Shown piece after piece: positions 1 through 7,900 of a DNA stretch of 64,000 nucleotides (positions are counted from its first letter, which is position 1; every line of letters begins with the position of its first letter). The notes under the pieces are model-generated. The model was not told the origin of the DNA. It saw only the letters and a list, made by a program, of their open reading frames with translations, and did not search any database. The DNA is from Caldilineaceae bacterium. GTDB taxonomy: Bacteria > Chloroflexota > Anaerolineae > Caldilineales > Caldilineaceae. The stretch spans positions 1-64,000 of the forward strand of contig JAJDXQ010000005.1 of the NCBI GenBank assembly GCA_022823185.1. The letters run 5' to 3'. A program made the position numbers and the translations under genes.

Positions 1-146
1 CTGCCCGAGAGCCGGCCGGTTGGCTGGCGCGGGCGGGGCGGTTGGTTGGTGTCGGGGGAGATCACACAAACGCGAGGATTTGTATGAACAGCATGGAACA
101 AGTGTACTTGATCATGCGCGCCGTGTCAAGGGGTAAATTCAAGGGA

Positions 147-829
147 GGGTGCAGTCCAAAATGGGGGTAAAATATACTGATAGGCGGGAAAGAGAAGACG
201 AATGGAAGAGGAAGGTGAGAGCGAGATGGGGCGGAAGCGGAGCCGGAAGCGGAGTCAGGGGGGGTAGAAGAGTCAGCGGGGGAGATGCACGAACGGTTGT
301 GGTCGCGGCGGAGGGAGAGGCCGGAGGCCAGTTTCGACGAGATTATGGAACGGGTACGTCGAGAGCGGGAGGCGATGGTGCGAGTGCCCAAATGGTGGCA
401 CATGCTGCAGTACGTCTGGCAGATCGCCAATCAGGCAATGGAGCCAGCATCTGCCGAAGCCTCTGCCTGGGTCAAAGCCCAAAAAGCCGCGCTGGCTCGC
501 GGTCAACCGGGCCTCTTCTTCAGTCACATTTTGCGTCTTTACCCCAAGCTGGGCGATGCGCCTCCTGAAGTCAAACAGGCCGTCGCTTACCTGTGGAAAA
601 ACCGGCATCGCATGCATTACGCCGCCTATCGAAAGGCAGGCCTCCCTATCAGCAGCGGCGCCGTCGAATCCGCAGCCAAAACTCTTGTCCAACAGCGTAT
701 GAAACAAAGTGGCATGCGCTGGTCCCGTGACGGTGCTCAGGCCATGCTCGCTCTGCGCGCACGCCTACTCAGCGACCGCTGGCACGAATTACCCATCTGA
801 CCATCTCACCCCAAATTTGGACTGCACCC
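147..829 (+). mobile_element. Internally deleted ISKra4-like insertion sequence with both terminal inverted repeats
   Basis: The left end (147-168, gggtgcagtccaaaatg...) and the right end (807-829, read on the minus strand as gggtgcagtccaaattt...) match at 20 of 22 positions, so they look like the two terminal inverted repeats of one element. Between them lies only the C-terminal third of a transposase, so about 680 bp remains of an element that should be well over 1 kb. No target-site duplication is evident next to the repeats. Because both ends survive, it could still be moved by a full-length relative elsewhere in the genome, as MITE-like derivatives are; that mobility is inference. Confidence 0.72.
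285..800 (+). pseudogene. C-terminal fragment of an ISKra4-family transposase
   Basis: The 171-residue frame ends with the block ISSGAVESAAKTLVQQRMKQ followed by SGMRWS and a run ending in alkyl-rich ALRARLLSDRW. This is the conserved C-terminal end of ISKra4-type DDE transposases (GSG-VE...KT...RMK-SGMRWS). The catalytic aspartates and the N-terminal DNA-binding region are absent. The frame opens just downstream of a stop at 216-218, inside the left part of the element, where a low-complexity purine-rich stretch replaces the missing sequence. The ATG at 285 is only the first in-frame methionine and need not be a real start. I treat it as a decayed gene that cannot transpose by itself. Confidence 0.72.
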
Positions 830-845
830 CGCCCGAATCAGCCTC

Positions 846-875
846 TTGACCAATTTCAGTTCAGTCCACTATAAT
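846..875 (+). promoter_or_regulatory. Sigma70-type promoter of the liv operon
   Basis: TTGACC at 846-851 and a perfect TATAAT at 870-875, spaced by 18 bases, stand about 110 bases upstream of the livJ start. The -35 box begins exactly where the ORF track opens its longer reading of livJ with a TTG codon, which argues against that upstream start. The promoter lies just outside the right end of the IS remnant. Confidence 0.7.
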
Positions 876-986
876 TTTCCTATCAGAATCTTCGTCGTTT
901 GCCCCTTCTCTTTCCCGATCGACTGGGAAATGCTTGGGCAGGTTCATGTATTTCTTAAGGACAACATCCGACCAAAGGAGGTCCAA

Positions 987-2243
987 ATGCTAAAGGAACT
1001 AAGAATCCCGGCTTTGTTGGTGATCACCCTGCTTCTGCTGGCCGCTTGCGTTGCCGCGCCCCCCGCTGCCGAAGCCCCGGCAGAGGAAGCCTCGATGGAT
1101 GAGGCCCCGGCCGACATGAGCGGCAAAGTCGTCATCGCATCCGGTGGGAATATCCGTATCGGCGGCTCATTCGCGCTGACAGGCCCAATTCCAGATCCGG
1201 GCCTGAACATCCGCCATGGCGCGGAACTCGCGATCGACGACCTGAATGCTGCCGGCGGCCTCGAAGGCTTCATGTTCGAGCTTGTTGCCGAAGACGGCGC
1301 CTGCGACGGCACGCAAGGCACCAACGTCGGCAACAAATTCGCCGCCGATGAGACAATCGTCGCCGTCACCGGCGGCACATGCTCGGGCGAGACCTTCGGC
1401 CTGGTACCGATTCTGCAGGAAGCGCGTATCCCCTTCGTCAGCCCCAGCGCCACGAATCCCGACATTACCACCCCGGACTGCGATGTTTGTAACCGTGTCG
1501 CCTTGAGCGACGCGCTCCAGGGAGCCACCGACGCCGACTTCGTCATAAGCGACCTCGGCTTCACCAAAGTCGCAGTCGTCCACGACAACTCCGACTATGG
1601 CAAGGGGCTCGCTGAGATCTTCCAGAGCAACGTCACGGATATGGGCGGCGAAGTATCCAGCTTCGAGGGCGTCCAGGTCGGCGACACCGACTTTCGCGCC
1701 ATGCTGGCAAGAGTCGGCGCCGACGGGCCGCAGGCCGTCTTCTTCGGCGGCTACTCCACTGAAGCGGGGCTGATCGCCCAGCAGATGACCGAAACGCCCG
1801 GTCTCGAAGAGACGGCGTTCATGAGCGTGGACGGCGCTTACACGCAACAGTATCTCGAAGCAGCCGGAGACGCGGCTGAAGGCACATACATCTCCTTCGT
1901 CGCCGGCGCCGATTCCGAAGACATGAATGCCGAATTCGACGCCAAGTACGTTGAGAAGTACGGCGTGAGCCCTGACGATCTCGGCCCCTTCCACAGCCAG
2001 AGCTACGACTCTGTCAAGCTGATCGCTGCCGCCATCATGGCTGTTGCGACCGTTGACGATAGCGGAAACCTCGTTATTGACAGGGAAGAATTGATTTCCG
2101 CCATTCGCTCTGTTGACGCATTCGAAGGCCTGACAGGAACAATCAAGTGCGACAGCATTGGCGAGTGCGGAGCCGGCGGCGTGCAGATCTTCCAGGTGGC
2201 GGACGGCGCATTCGACCAGGTATCAGGTTTCGGCATGGAGTAA
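987..2243 (+). CDS. livJ: Branched-chain amino acid-type ABC transporter substrate-binding lipoprotein
   Basis: This is the extracytoplasmic binding protein of a HAAT-family importer; it captures leucine/isoleucine/valine-like or related amides and delivers them to LivHM. The start at 987 follows a textbook AAAGGAGG and gives a signal peptide with lipobox LLAAC (Cys21), so the protein is lipid-anchored. A Pro/Ala/Glu-rich linker follows, then a type-I periplasmic-binding fold opening with RIGGSFALTGP and LAIDDLNAAGG. The length of 418 residues fits the family. It is first of five liv genes and is separated from livH by a stem-loop at 2258-2287. The true ligand cannot be told from sequence, since Chloroflexota carry many paralogues with different substrates. 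The longer ORF-track start at 846 coincides with the promoter and is rejected. Confidence 0.9.
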   Translation: MLKELRIPALLVITLLLLAACVAAPPAAEAPAEEASMDEAPADMSGKVVIASGGNIRIGGSFALTGPIPDPGLNIRHGAELAIDDLNAAGGLEGFMFELVAEDGACDGTQGTNVGNKFAADETIVAVTGGTCSGETFGLVPILQEARIPFVSPSATNPDITTPDCDVCNRVALSDALQGATDADFVISDLGFTKVAVVHDNSDYGKGLAEIFQSNVTDMGGEVSSFEGVQVGDTDFRAMLARVGADGPQAVFFGGYSTEAGLIAQQMTETPGLEETAFMSVDGAYTQQYLEAAGDAAEGTYISFVAGADSEDMNAEFDAKYVEKYGVSPDDLGPFHSQSYDSVKLIAAAIMAVATVDDSGNLVIDREELISAIRSVDAFEGLTGTIKCDSIGECGAGGVQIFQVADGAFDQVSGFGME

Positions 2244-2257
2244 CCCTCCATTCCATC

Positions 2258-2287
2258 GGGAGAGGGAGTCAATTCGCTCTCTCTCCC
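2258..2287 (+). promoter_or_regulatory. Intercistronic stem-loop between livJ and livH
   Basis: GGGAGAGGGAG (2258-2268) pairs with CTCTCTCTCCC (2277-2287) over 11 bp with one G-U pair and an 8-base loop, just after the livJ stop and before the livH start. No T-run follows directly. I read it as an mRNA-stabilising or partially attenuating element that would favour livJ over the permease genes. The same arrangement recurs after the other two binding-protein genes. Confidence 0.55.
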
Positions 2288-2319
2288 TTCCCTCCCCTTT
2301 TGCTCCACGTAATCGAAAA

Positions 2320-3393
2320 ATGGCTCCCAGCAGGTTGACAGCGCAGGCGGCAGGCGTAAACGGAAAAACCGCCCTCAGATTTCTCCTGCGGGCATTCGGC
2401 GCTGCCATCCTCATCCTCGTCATCTGGCGGGTGACGACCGTCGGCCTGGCCGAGGGATACCCTGCCTCCTTCTGGATCTCCCAGGCCCTCAACGGGCTCG
2501 TCCTTGGCGGAGTCTATGCGCTGGTGGCGCTGGGCTACACGCTTGTCTACGGCATCCTCTTCATGATCAACTTTGCCCACGGTGAAGTCATGATGATCGG
2601 GGGCATCGCCGGTTTCTTCGCGCTTCAGTTTTCCCAGGCCCGCGGCTGGATGGAAGGACCATGGCCCGTCGTCGTTGCAGCCCTGCTGCTGATCATGCTC
2701 TTTGGCATGGCCGCCTCAGTCCTGATCGGGGTCGCCCTGGAACGACTCGCCTACCGCCCCCTGCGCCAGGCGCCCAGACTGGTGCCTTTGATAAGCGCTA
2801 TCGGCGCCTCCCTTTTTCTGCAATACTCCGTCCTCCTGATTTTCGGCGTCAGTCCGCACAGCTATCGCAAGCCGGCCCTCATTTCCGGCGGCATGAGAAT
2901 GGGCGACGTATTCATTCCCTACACGGGCGCGATCATCTTTTTCACATCCATCCTCCTGATGCTGGCCCTCTATTTCATCATCCAGCGAACGAAGCTCGGC
3001 CGCGCCATGCGCGCAGTAGCCGAAGATCGCGCCACAGCGTCGCTGATGGGCGTGGATGTCAATGCCGTCATCGTCATCACCTTCATGCTGGGGTCGGCCC
3101 TGGCCGGCGCAGCGGGCGTAATGCTCGGCTTCCACAATACCGTTGTCAAATTCAACAGCGGCTTCGTTCCCGGTCTGAAGGCCTTTACCGCCGCCGTGCT
3201 GGGCGGCATCGGCAACATTCCCGGCGCCATGTTCGGCGCGCTCATTCTCGGCCTGATCGAGGCCATTGGTCCCAGCGCTCTCGGAATCCCCACTGAATAC
3301 AAGGACGTCATCGCCTTCAGTCTCCTCGTCCTCATCCTCATCTTCCGACCTTCCGGCCTGTTCGGGGAGGTATTGAGCGAGAAGAAAGCCTGA
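2320..3393 (+). CDS. livH: Branched-chain amino acid-type ABC transporter permease LivH
   Basis: Integral-membrane half of the importer channel. The 357-residue product from the ATG at 2320 carries about eight hydrophobic segments and LivH-type sequence such as NGLVLGGVYALVALGYTLVY and INFAHGEVMMIGG. It also has the cytoplasmic ATPase-coupling loop RAVAEDRATASLMGV and ends in a PSGLFGE motif. The ORF track extends it to 2158, inside livJ; the 2320 start is preferred because it avoids an unlikely hydrophilic overlap, although its ribosome-binding site is poor. Its stop overlaps the livM start (TGATG at 3391-3395), implying translational coupling. Confidence 0.9.
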   Translation: MAPSRLTAQAAGVNGKTALRFLLRAFGAAILILVIWRVTTVGLAEGYPASFWISQALNGLVLGGVYALVALGYTLVYGILFMINFAHGEVMMIGGIAGFFALQFSQARGWMEGPWPVVVAALLLIMLFGMAASVLIGVALERLAYRPLRQAPRLVPLISAIGASLFLQYSVLLIFGVSPHSYRKPALISGGMRMGDVFIPYTGAIIFFTSILLMLALYFIIQRTKLGRAMRAVAEDRATASLMGVDVNAVIVITFMLGSALAGAAGVMLGFHNTVVKFNSGFVPGLKAFTAAVLGGIGNIPGAMFGALILGLIEAIGPSALGIPTEYKDVIAFSLLVLILIFRPSGLFGEVLSEKKA

Positions 3394-5327
3394 TGCTTCC
3401 CATCCTTGCAAACGGCGCATTCAGGAACGGGCTAATTGTCTTTGCCTTCCTGGGCTATCTGATCCTGATCGGCATTCCAGGCCGATTAGGCGGGTCCGCC
3501 TTACCCATTCTTGCGCTTGTCGCCGCGCTCTTCTTCTGGGTGAGGCTCCGCCGTGACCTGTCAGACATTGAAGGCAGCTTCCTCCGGACTGGCGGCGCAA
3601 CGGGAAAGCCCGGATGGCGGATTGGCGAGCCCGGTCACACTTCCCCGCAAGAAGCAGGCACGCCACTCCCGGGAAGGGAAGGAACGCTTGCAATCCGCAA
3701 GGGCCTGCTCGCGGGCATCACCACCGGCCTGTTGATCGCCGTCGTGAGCTTCGCCTTCGCCTCGGCCATCGGCAGCGGGACGTCGATTCAACCGGTACTG
3801 GACAAGGTCGTCCCTGTCAATGTCGCCGCTTTGATCGGCGTTTCCCCTGGCCAGATCTCAAACGACGAAGTACCGCCACTCCGCTACCTTCTGCAAGTCC
3901 TGTTCTTCACTGCGGCCGGACTTATCGCCGCCCTGGCAGCAGTTGCCGCCAGGGTTCACGGCCTGCAAACAACAGCCGTAGCCCGCCTCTCTACGTACCT
4001 GGATAGCCAGCTCTTCAGGAAAGCCGCCCGATTCGCCGGCATCTTGCTTCCATTCCTGCTGCTCGCCTTCATCGCCTGGCTCGGCATCCCAGGCGTAACC
4101 GCATTCGGATCCAATGAAGGCACCGTCCGCCTTCTGCTTACTTTGATCGCAACCGGAAGCGGACTCTTCGCCCTTCGCCTCGCCCATCCCGGTCGGGAAC
4201 AAAAAACAGTGGCTCTCTTGCTCGCCCTCGGCGTTCTGACCTTGCCCTTCATCCTGGATCAGTTTCAAAACTCCGTGATGGGCCTTGTCTTCATCTTCGT
4301 CATGATGGGCCTGGGGCTGAACATCGTCGTCGGCTACGCAGGGCTCCTCGACTTGGGTTACGTAGCATTCTTCGCCATCGGCGCTTACACCTATGCTTTC
4401 CTTTCGGCCCCCTTCTCTTCGCCTTACATAAGCGATCTGCTCACCTTCCTTGGCATCTCCCCCGCAAATCCACTGCTTGGCTACTGGACCGCCCTGCCTG
4501 TGGCAATGCTGACCGCCGCCATTGGCGGCATTCTGCTGGGCATTCCAGTGCTGCGCCTGCGCGGCGACTACCTGGCGATCGTCACCCTGGGCTTTGGCGA
4601 AATCATCCGGCTCTTCATGTTGAATCTGGGGGAGCTGACAAACGGACCCCGCGGCATTCTCGAAATCTCGCAGCCCGGCCTTTTCGGTCTGGCCCCCCAG
4701 AGCTTTTCCTCCGGGCTTCTCAGCTCACAGGGCTGGATCTTCCTGGTCGCTCTGGTCAGCTCAGCTGTAGTCGCCTTCGTCGCCATCCGCCTGAACGACT
4801 CCCGCCTCGGCCGCGCCTGGTTCGCCATGCAGGAAGACGAAGACGTTGCCGAAGCCACCGGCGTCCACCTCGTGCGGACAAAACTTCTCGCCTTCGCCAT
4901 CGGCGCAACCTTTGCCGGCATGGCCGGCCAGCTCTACGCCTCCAGGCAGATCAACATCTTTCCGGAGAACTTTTCCCTCTTCGTCTCCATCGACGCACTT
5001 GCTCTCATCATCGTTGGCGGCATCGGCAGCCCAGCCGGAATCGTTCTGGGCGCCCTTGCCCTCAAGGGCCTGCCGGAAGTGCTGCGCGGCGTGGACGAAT
5101 ACCGAATCGTCGCCTTCGCCGCCCTCCTCGTCATCATGATGATCGTGCGTCCCGCCGGAATCCTGCCCTCAGCCCGACGCCGCATCCAGGTCTCCTCCAC
5201 GGAAGATCAGATCTCTACCCCAGGGGAAGAAGACCTGGATGAGGAAGAACTGGATGAAGTCACGGGCCGGAGGGCGCAGGCTGCTTCGGCCAACCGCGAG
5301 GCTGCCCGCGGCCAGGAGGGTCCATGA
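3393..5327 (+). CDS. livM: Branched-chain amino acid-type ABC transporter permease LivM with long N-terminal membrane extension
   Basis: Second channel subunit. The canonical LivM domain begins only around residue 285 (LGLNIVVGYAGLLDLGYVAF, then the coupling loop AMQEDEDVAEATGV and a terminal RPAGILPSARRR). The first ~280 residues add several further hydrophobic segments, bringing the protein to 644 residues against roughly 300-430 for most LivM. A Glu/Asp-rich tail (EEDLDEEELDEV) follows the last membrane segment. The start overlaps livH, and the stop overlaps livG by ATGA. Extended LivM proteins occur in Chloroflexota as far as I know; the role of the extension is unknown. Confidence 0.88.
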   Translation: MLPILANGAFRNGLIVFAFLGYLILIGIPGRLGGSALPILALVAALFFWVRLRRDLSDIEGSFLRTGGATGKPGWRIGEPGHTSPQEAGTPLPGREGTLAIRKGLLAGITTGLLIAVVSFAFASAIGSGTSIQPVLDKVVPVNVAALIGVSPGQISNDEVPPLRYLLQVLFFTAAGLIAALAAVAARVHGLQTTAVARLSTYLDSQLFRKAARFAGILLPFLLLAFIAWLGIPGVTAFGSNEGTVRLLLTLIATGSGLFALRLAHPGREQKTVALLLALGVLTLPFILDQFQNSVMGLVFIFVMMGLGLNIVVGYAGLLDLGYVAFFAIGAYTYAFLSAPFSSPYISDLLTFLGISPANPLLGYWTALPVAMLTAAIGGILLGIPVLRLRGDYLAIVTLGFGEIIRLFMLNLGELTNGPRGILEISQPGLFGLAPQSFSSGLLSSQGWIFLVALVSSAVVAFVAIRLNDSRLGRAWFAMQEDEDVAEATGVHLVRTKLLAFAIGATFAGMAGQLYASRQINIFPENFSLFVSIDALALIIVGGIGSPAGIVLGALALKGLPEVLRGVDEYRIVAFAALLVIMMIVRPAGILPSARRRIQVSSTEDQISTPGEEDLDEEELDEVTGRRAQAASANREAARGQEGP

Positions 5328-6124
5328 CGGCTCTCCTTAGCATCCAGGCGGTAACCAAGGTTTTCGGCGGCTTGACAGCTGTCGACAACGTGGATCTGGA
5401 CATAGCGGAACGCTCAATCACGTCCCTGATTGGCCCCAACGGCGCGGGGAAGACGACCCTCTTCAACTGCTTGACTGGCTTGCACAGGCCGGAAACAGGG
5501 GAGATTCTCTTCGACGGGAGGTCGCTGATCGGGCTGAGGCCGGATGAAATCACCGCCCGCGGCGTTGCCCGTACCTACCAGAACATCCGCCTCTTCGGCA
5601 GAATGACCGCTCTCGAAAACGTTTTGGTCGGCCAGCACCTGCGGCTGCACGCCTCACATTGGAGCGCCATCCTGCGATCGGCCCGCCAGCAGGCCGAAGA
5701 ACGCGCGGCGCGCACGTTCGCCCTGGAGTTACTTGCGTTCGTCGGCCTGGAGAGCCACGCCGAGGTCGTCTCAACAAACCTGCCCTACGGCGAGCAGCGG
5801 CTTCTGGAAGTGGCCCGCGCTTTGGGAAGCCGCCCCAGCCTGCTGCTCCTCGACGAACCGGCCGCCGGCATGAACCCGAGCGAAACCGACCGCATGATGG
5901 AGCTCGTCCACAGACTGCGCGACGAAATGGGCATAACCATATTTCTGATCGAACACGACATGAAGGTTGTGATGAGCGTTTCGGAAACTGTGGCCGTTCT
6001 GGATTACGGCGAGAAGATCGCCGAAGGCACACCGGAAGAGGTGCGCGCAAACGCCAGGGTCGTCGAAGCCTACCTGGGCCCGGAAGTCGTCCTGCAGGAT
6101 ACTGCGGATACACCAAACCTCTGA
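5324..6124 (+). CDS. livG: Branched-chain amino acid-type ABC transporter ATP-binding protein LivG
   Basis: Cytoplasmic ATPase that powers import with LivF. The 266-residue protein shows Walker A GPNGAGKTT near residue 38, Q-loop region RTYQNIRLF, ABC signature LPYGEQRLLEVARAL, Walker B LLLLDEPAAGMNP and switch histidine in LIEHDMKVVM. It ends with the LivG-specific extension GTPEEVRANARVVEAYLG. The signature is PYGEQR rather than LSGGQ, which is usual for LivG. The start overlaps the livM stop (ATGA) and the livF start lies three bases after its stop. Confidence 0.92.
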   Translation: MTALLSIQAVTKVFGGLTAVDNVDLDIAERSITSLIGPNGAGKTTLFNCLTGLHRPETGEILFDGRSLIGLRPDEITARGVARTYQNIRLFGRMTALENVLVGQHLRLHASHWSAILRSARQQAEERAARTFALELLAFVGLESHAEVVSTNLPYGEQRLLEVARALGSRPSLLLLDEPAAGMNPSETDRMMELVHRLRDEMGITIFLIEHDMKVVMSVSETVAVLDYGEKIAEGTPEEVRANARVVEAYLGPEVVLQDTADTPNL

Positions 6125-6127
6125 ACC

Positions 6128-6883
6128 ATGCTTATCCTGGACTCAGTCCACACCTACTACGGTCACATTCACGCCCTGAAGGGGATCTCCCTGACCGTGA
6201 ACCAGGGCGAAATCGTCACCCTTATCGGCTCGAACGGCGCCGGCAAGACCACCACGCTCAACACCATCAGCGGTGTGCTGCCCGCTCGCGCCGGGGCAAT
6301 CTACCTCCAGGAAAACGCCCGCAGCCAAGGGCCCGCCCCTCCCGGCAGAGACTATGGCTCAGACATTCGTCTCGACCGGCTTCACGCACACCAGGTCGCA
6401 CGTCTAGGCGTCTCCCAATCTCCCGAGGGGCGCAAGATCTTCGCCCGCCTATCCGTGCAGGAAAACCTCGCCATGGGCGCCTTCGCCCGCGCCGACGCCG
6501 ACGGCATCCGCCAGGACCTTGAACGCGTCTTCCAGCTGTTTCCCCGCCTTCAGGAGAGACTCAGCCAGCCCGGCGGCACGCTCTCCGGCGGCGAACAACA
6601 GATGCTCGCCATCGGCCGCGCGCTCATGAGCAGGCCGCGCATCCTCCTCCTCGACGAACCTTCGATGGGCCTCGCGCCCATCCTCGTCCAGCAGATCTTC
6701 CAGATCATTCGCGAAATCAACGACCAGGGAATGACCATTCTGCTCGTGGAGCAAAACGCCCAGGCCGCCCTCCACATCGCCAATCGCGGCTATGTCCTCG
6801 AAACCGGGAACATCGTCCTCAGCGGCAATGCGCAGGAACTCCTCGCCAACCCACAGGTGGCCGAAGCCTACCTGGGAATCTGA
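6128..6883 (+). CDS. livF: Branched-chain amino acid-type ABC transporter ATP-binding protein LivF
   Basis: Second ATPase of the liv importer; 251 residues with Walker A GSNGAGKTT, signature LSGGEQQMLAIGRAL, Walker B ILLLDEPSMGLAP and H-loop region LVEQNAQAAL. Compared with ordinary LivF it has a small hydrophilic insertion (about residues 57-75) between the Walker A region and the Q-loop block VSQSPEGRKIF. It is the last gene of the operon; the next gene is on the opposite strand and ends about 50 bases downstream. No convincing terminator hairpin is visible after it. Confidence 0.92.
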   Translation: MLILDSVHTYYGHIHALKGISLTVNQGEIVTLIGSNGAGKTTTLNTISGVLPARAGAIYLQENARSQGPAPPGRDYGSDIRLDRLHAHQVARLGVSQSPEGRKIFARLSVQENLAMGAFARADADGIRQDLERVFQLFPRLQERLSQPGGTLSGGEQQMLAIGRALMSRPRILLLDEPSMGLAPILVQQIFQIIREINDQGMTILLVEQNAQAALHIANRGYVLETGNIVLSGNAQELLANPQVAEAYLGI

Positions 6884-6934
6884 TTGGGCCCCTCAGGCGC
6901 CTCTTTTGACTGCTGAACGCCCAGACGGTCAGGC

Positions 6935-7885
6935 CTAGAACAGCCTCCGCTTATCCACGATATTGCGCGGCTCCTCCCCCGCAAGATAGCGCCGCAAGTT
7001 ATCGACCAGCGTATCGATTCGGCGTTGCGGCACATGTGGATTGTCCGCCGCCACGTGGGGCGTTAGAATCACGTTCTCCATCCTCCACAGCGGGTGCCCC
7101 ACCGGCAGGGGCTCCGTCTCGTACACGTCAAGCGCGGCCCCCGCAATCCTGCCGGACTCCAGCGCCTCGACCAGCGCCTCCAGCTTGACCACAACTCCCC
7201 GGCTGATGTTGATCAGATAGGCCGACGACTTCATCTGCGCCAGTTCCTCCGCGCCAATCAACCCCACAGTCTCTGGCGTCTGCGGGACGCAGCTCACCGC
7301 ATAGTCCGCCTCTCGCAGCAGTTCGTTCAAGCGATCCTGGCTCCACAACGCGTCCAACTCCAGGCTGCTCCCCAGCTCCTCGTTCGGCCGCGCGTCCACC
7401 GCAATGACGCGCATGTCGTGCGCCTTCCCGCGCCGCGCCAGCTCCGAGCCGATGCCTCCCAGGCCAATCACGCCCAGCGTGCAATCTCCCAGGTGGCGTA
7501 CCGGCGTGCCTTTCTGCCACTCCCCTCGGATCTGCCGCCGCATGTACAGATGGATCCCCCTGGCGAACATCAGAATAAAACAGAATGCGTGATCGGCAAT
7601 CATGTCGCCGTAGATCTTCGCCATGTTGCTGACCACGACACGGCTCTCAGCCAGTTCCGGGTACATGTAATGCTCCAGCCCGGCGATCGGCGTCTGCAAC
7701 CACCGCAGACTCTCCGCACGCGCCAGCATCTCCTTGGAGAGATTGCCGTACATGCCAACCGCCTGCGGAACCGCGGCCAGCGCCTCCTCTTCGGTCAGGG
7801 CATTCACGATCTCCAGCTCCGGCGACACCGATCGCACCTGCTCAAGCTCGCTTGGCGACAGCGGCGGATAGATAAGAAAATTCAT
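6935..7885 (-). CDS. D-isomer-specific 2-hydroxyacid dehydrogenase
   Basis: NAD(P)-dependent oxidoreductase of the D-2-hydroxyacid dehydrogenase family, which interconverts 2-oxo acids and D-2-hydroxyacids (the glyoxylate/hydroxypyruvate reductase and phosphoglycerate dehydrogenase type). The 316-residue sequence has the cofactor motif GVIGLGGIGSELARR. It also has the catalytic Arg in NISRGVVV, the Glu in DVYETEPLP and the His in LTPHVAADNP. There is no ACT domain, so a regulated SerA is unlikely. It lies 15 bases downstream of the Gfo/Idh gene and is probably co-transcribed; both would handle small polyols or hydroxyacids. The exact substrate is unknown. Confidence 0.85.
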   Translation of the reverse strand: MNFLIYPPLSPSELEQVRSVSPELEIVNALTEEEALAAVPQAVGMYGNLSKEMLARAESLRWLQTPIAGLEHYMYPELAESRVVVSNMAKIYGDMIADHAFCFILMFARGIHLYMRRQIRGEWQKGTPVRHLGDCTLGVIGLGGIGSELARRGKAHDMRVIAVDARPNEELGSSLELDALWSQDRLNELLREADYAVSCVPQTPETVGLIGAEELAQMKSSAYLINISRGVVVKLEALVEALESGRIAGAALDVYETEPLPVGHPLWRMENVILTPHVAADNPHVPQRRIDTLVDNLRRYLAGEEPRNIVDKRRLF

Positions 7886-7900
7886 CGCTCTCTTCCCTTT

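Noticed and set aside
846-986. Upstream extension of livJ in the ORF track
   Set aside because: Its TTG start is the -35 box of a good promoter, and the ATG at 987 has a strong ribosome-binding site and begins a proper lipoprotein signal.
6889-6915. Possible terminator after livF (aggcgcct followed by TTTT)
   Set aside because: The palindrome has no loop to form a stable hairpin, so it is not convincing as a terminator.
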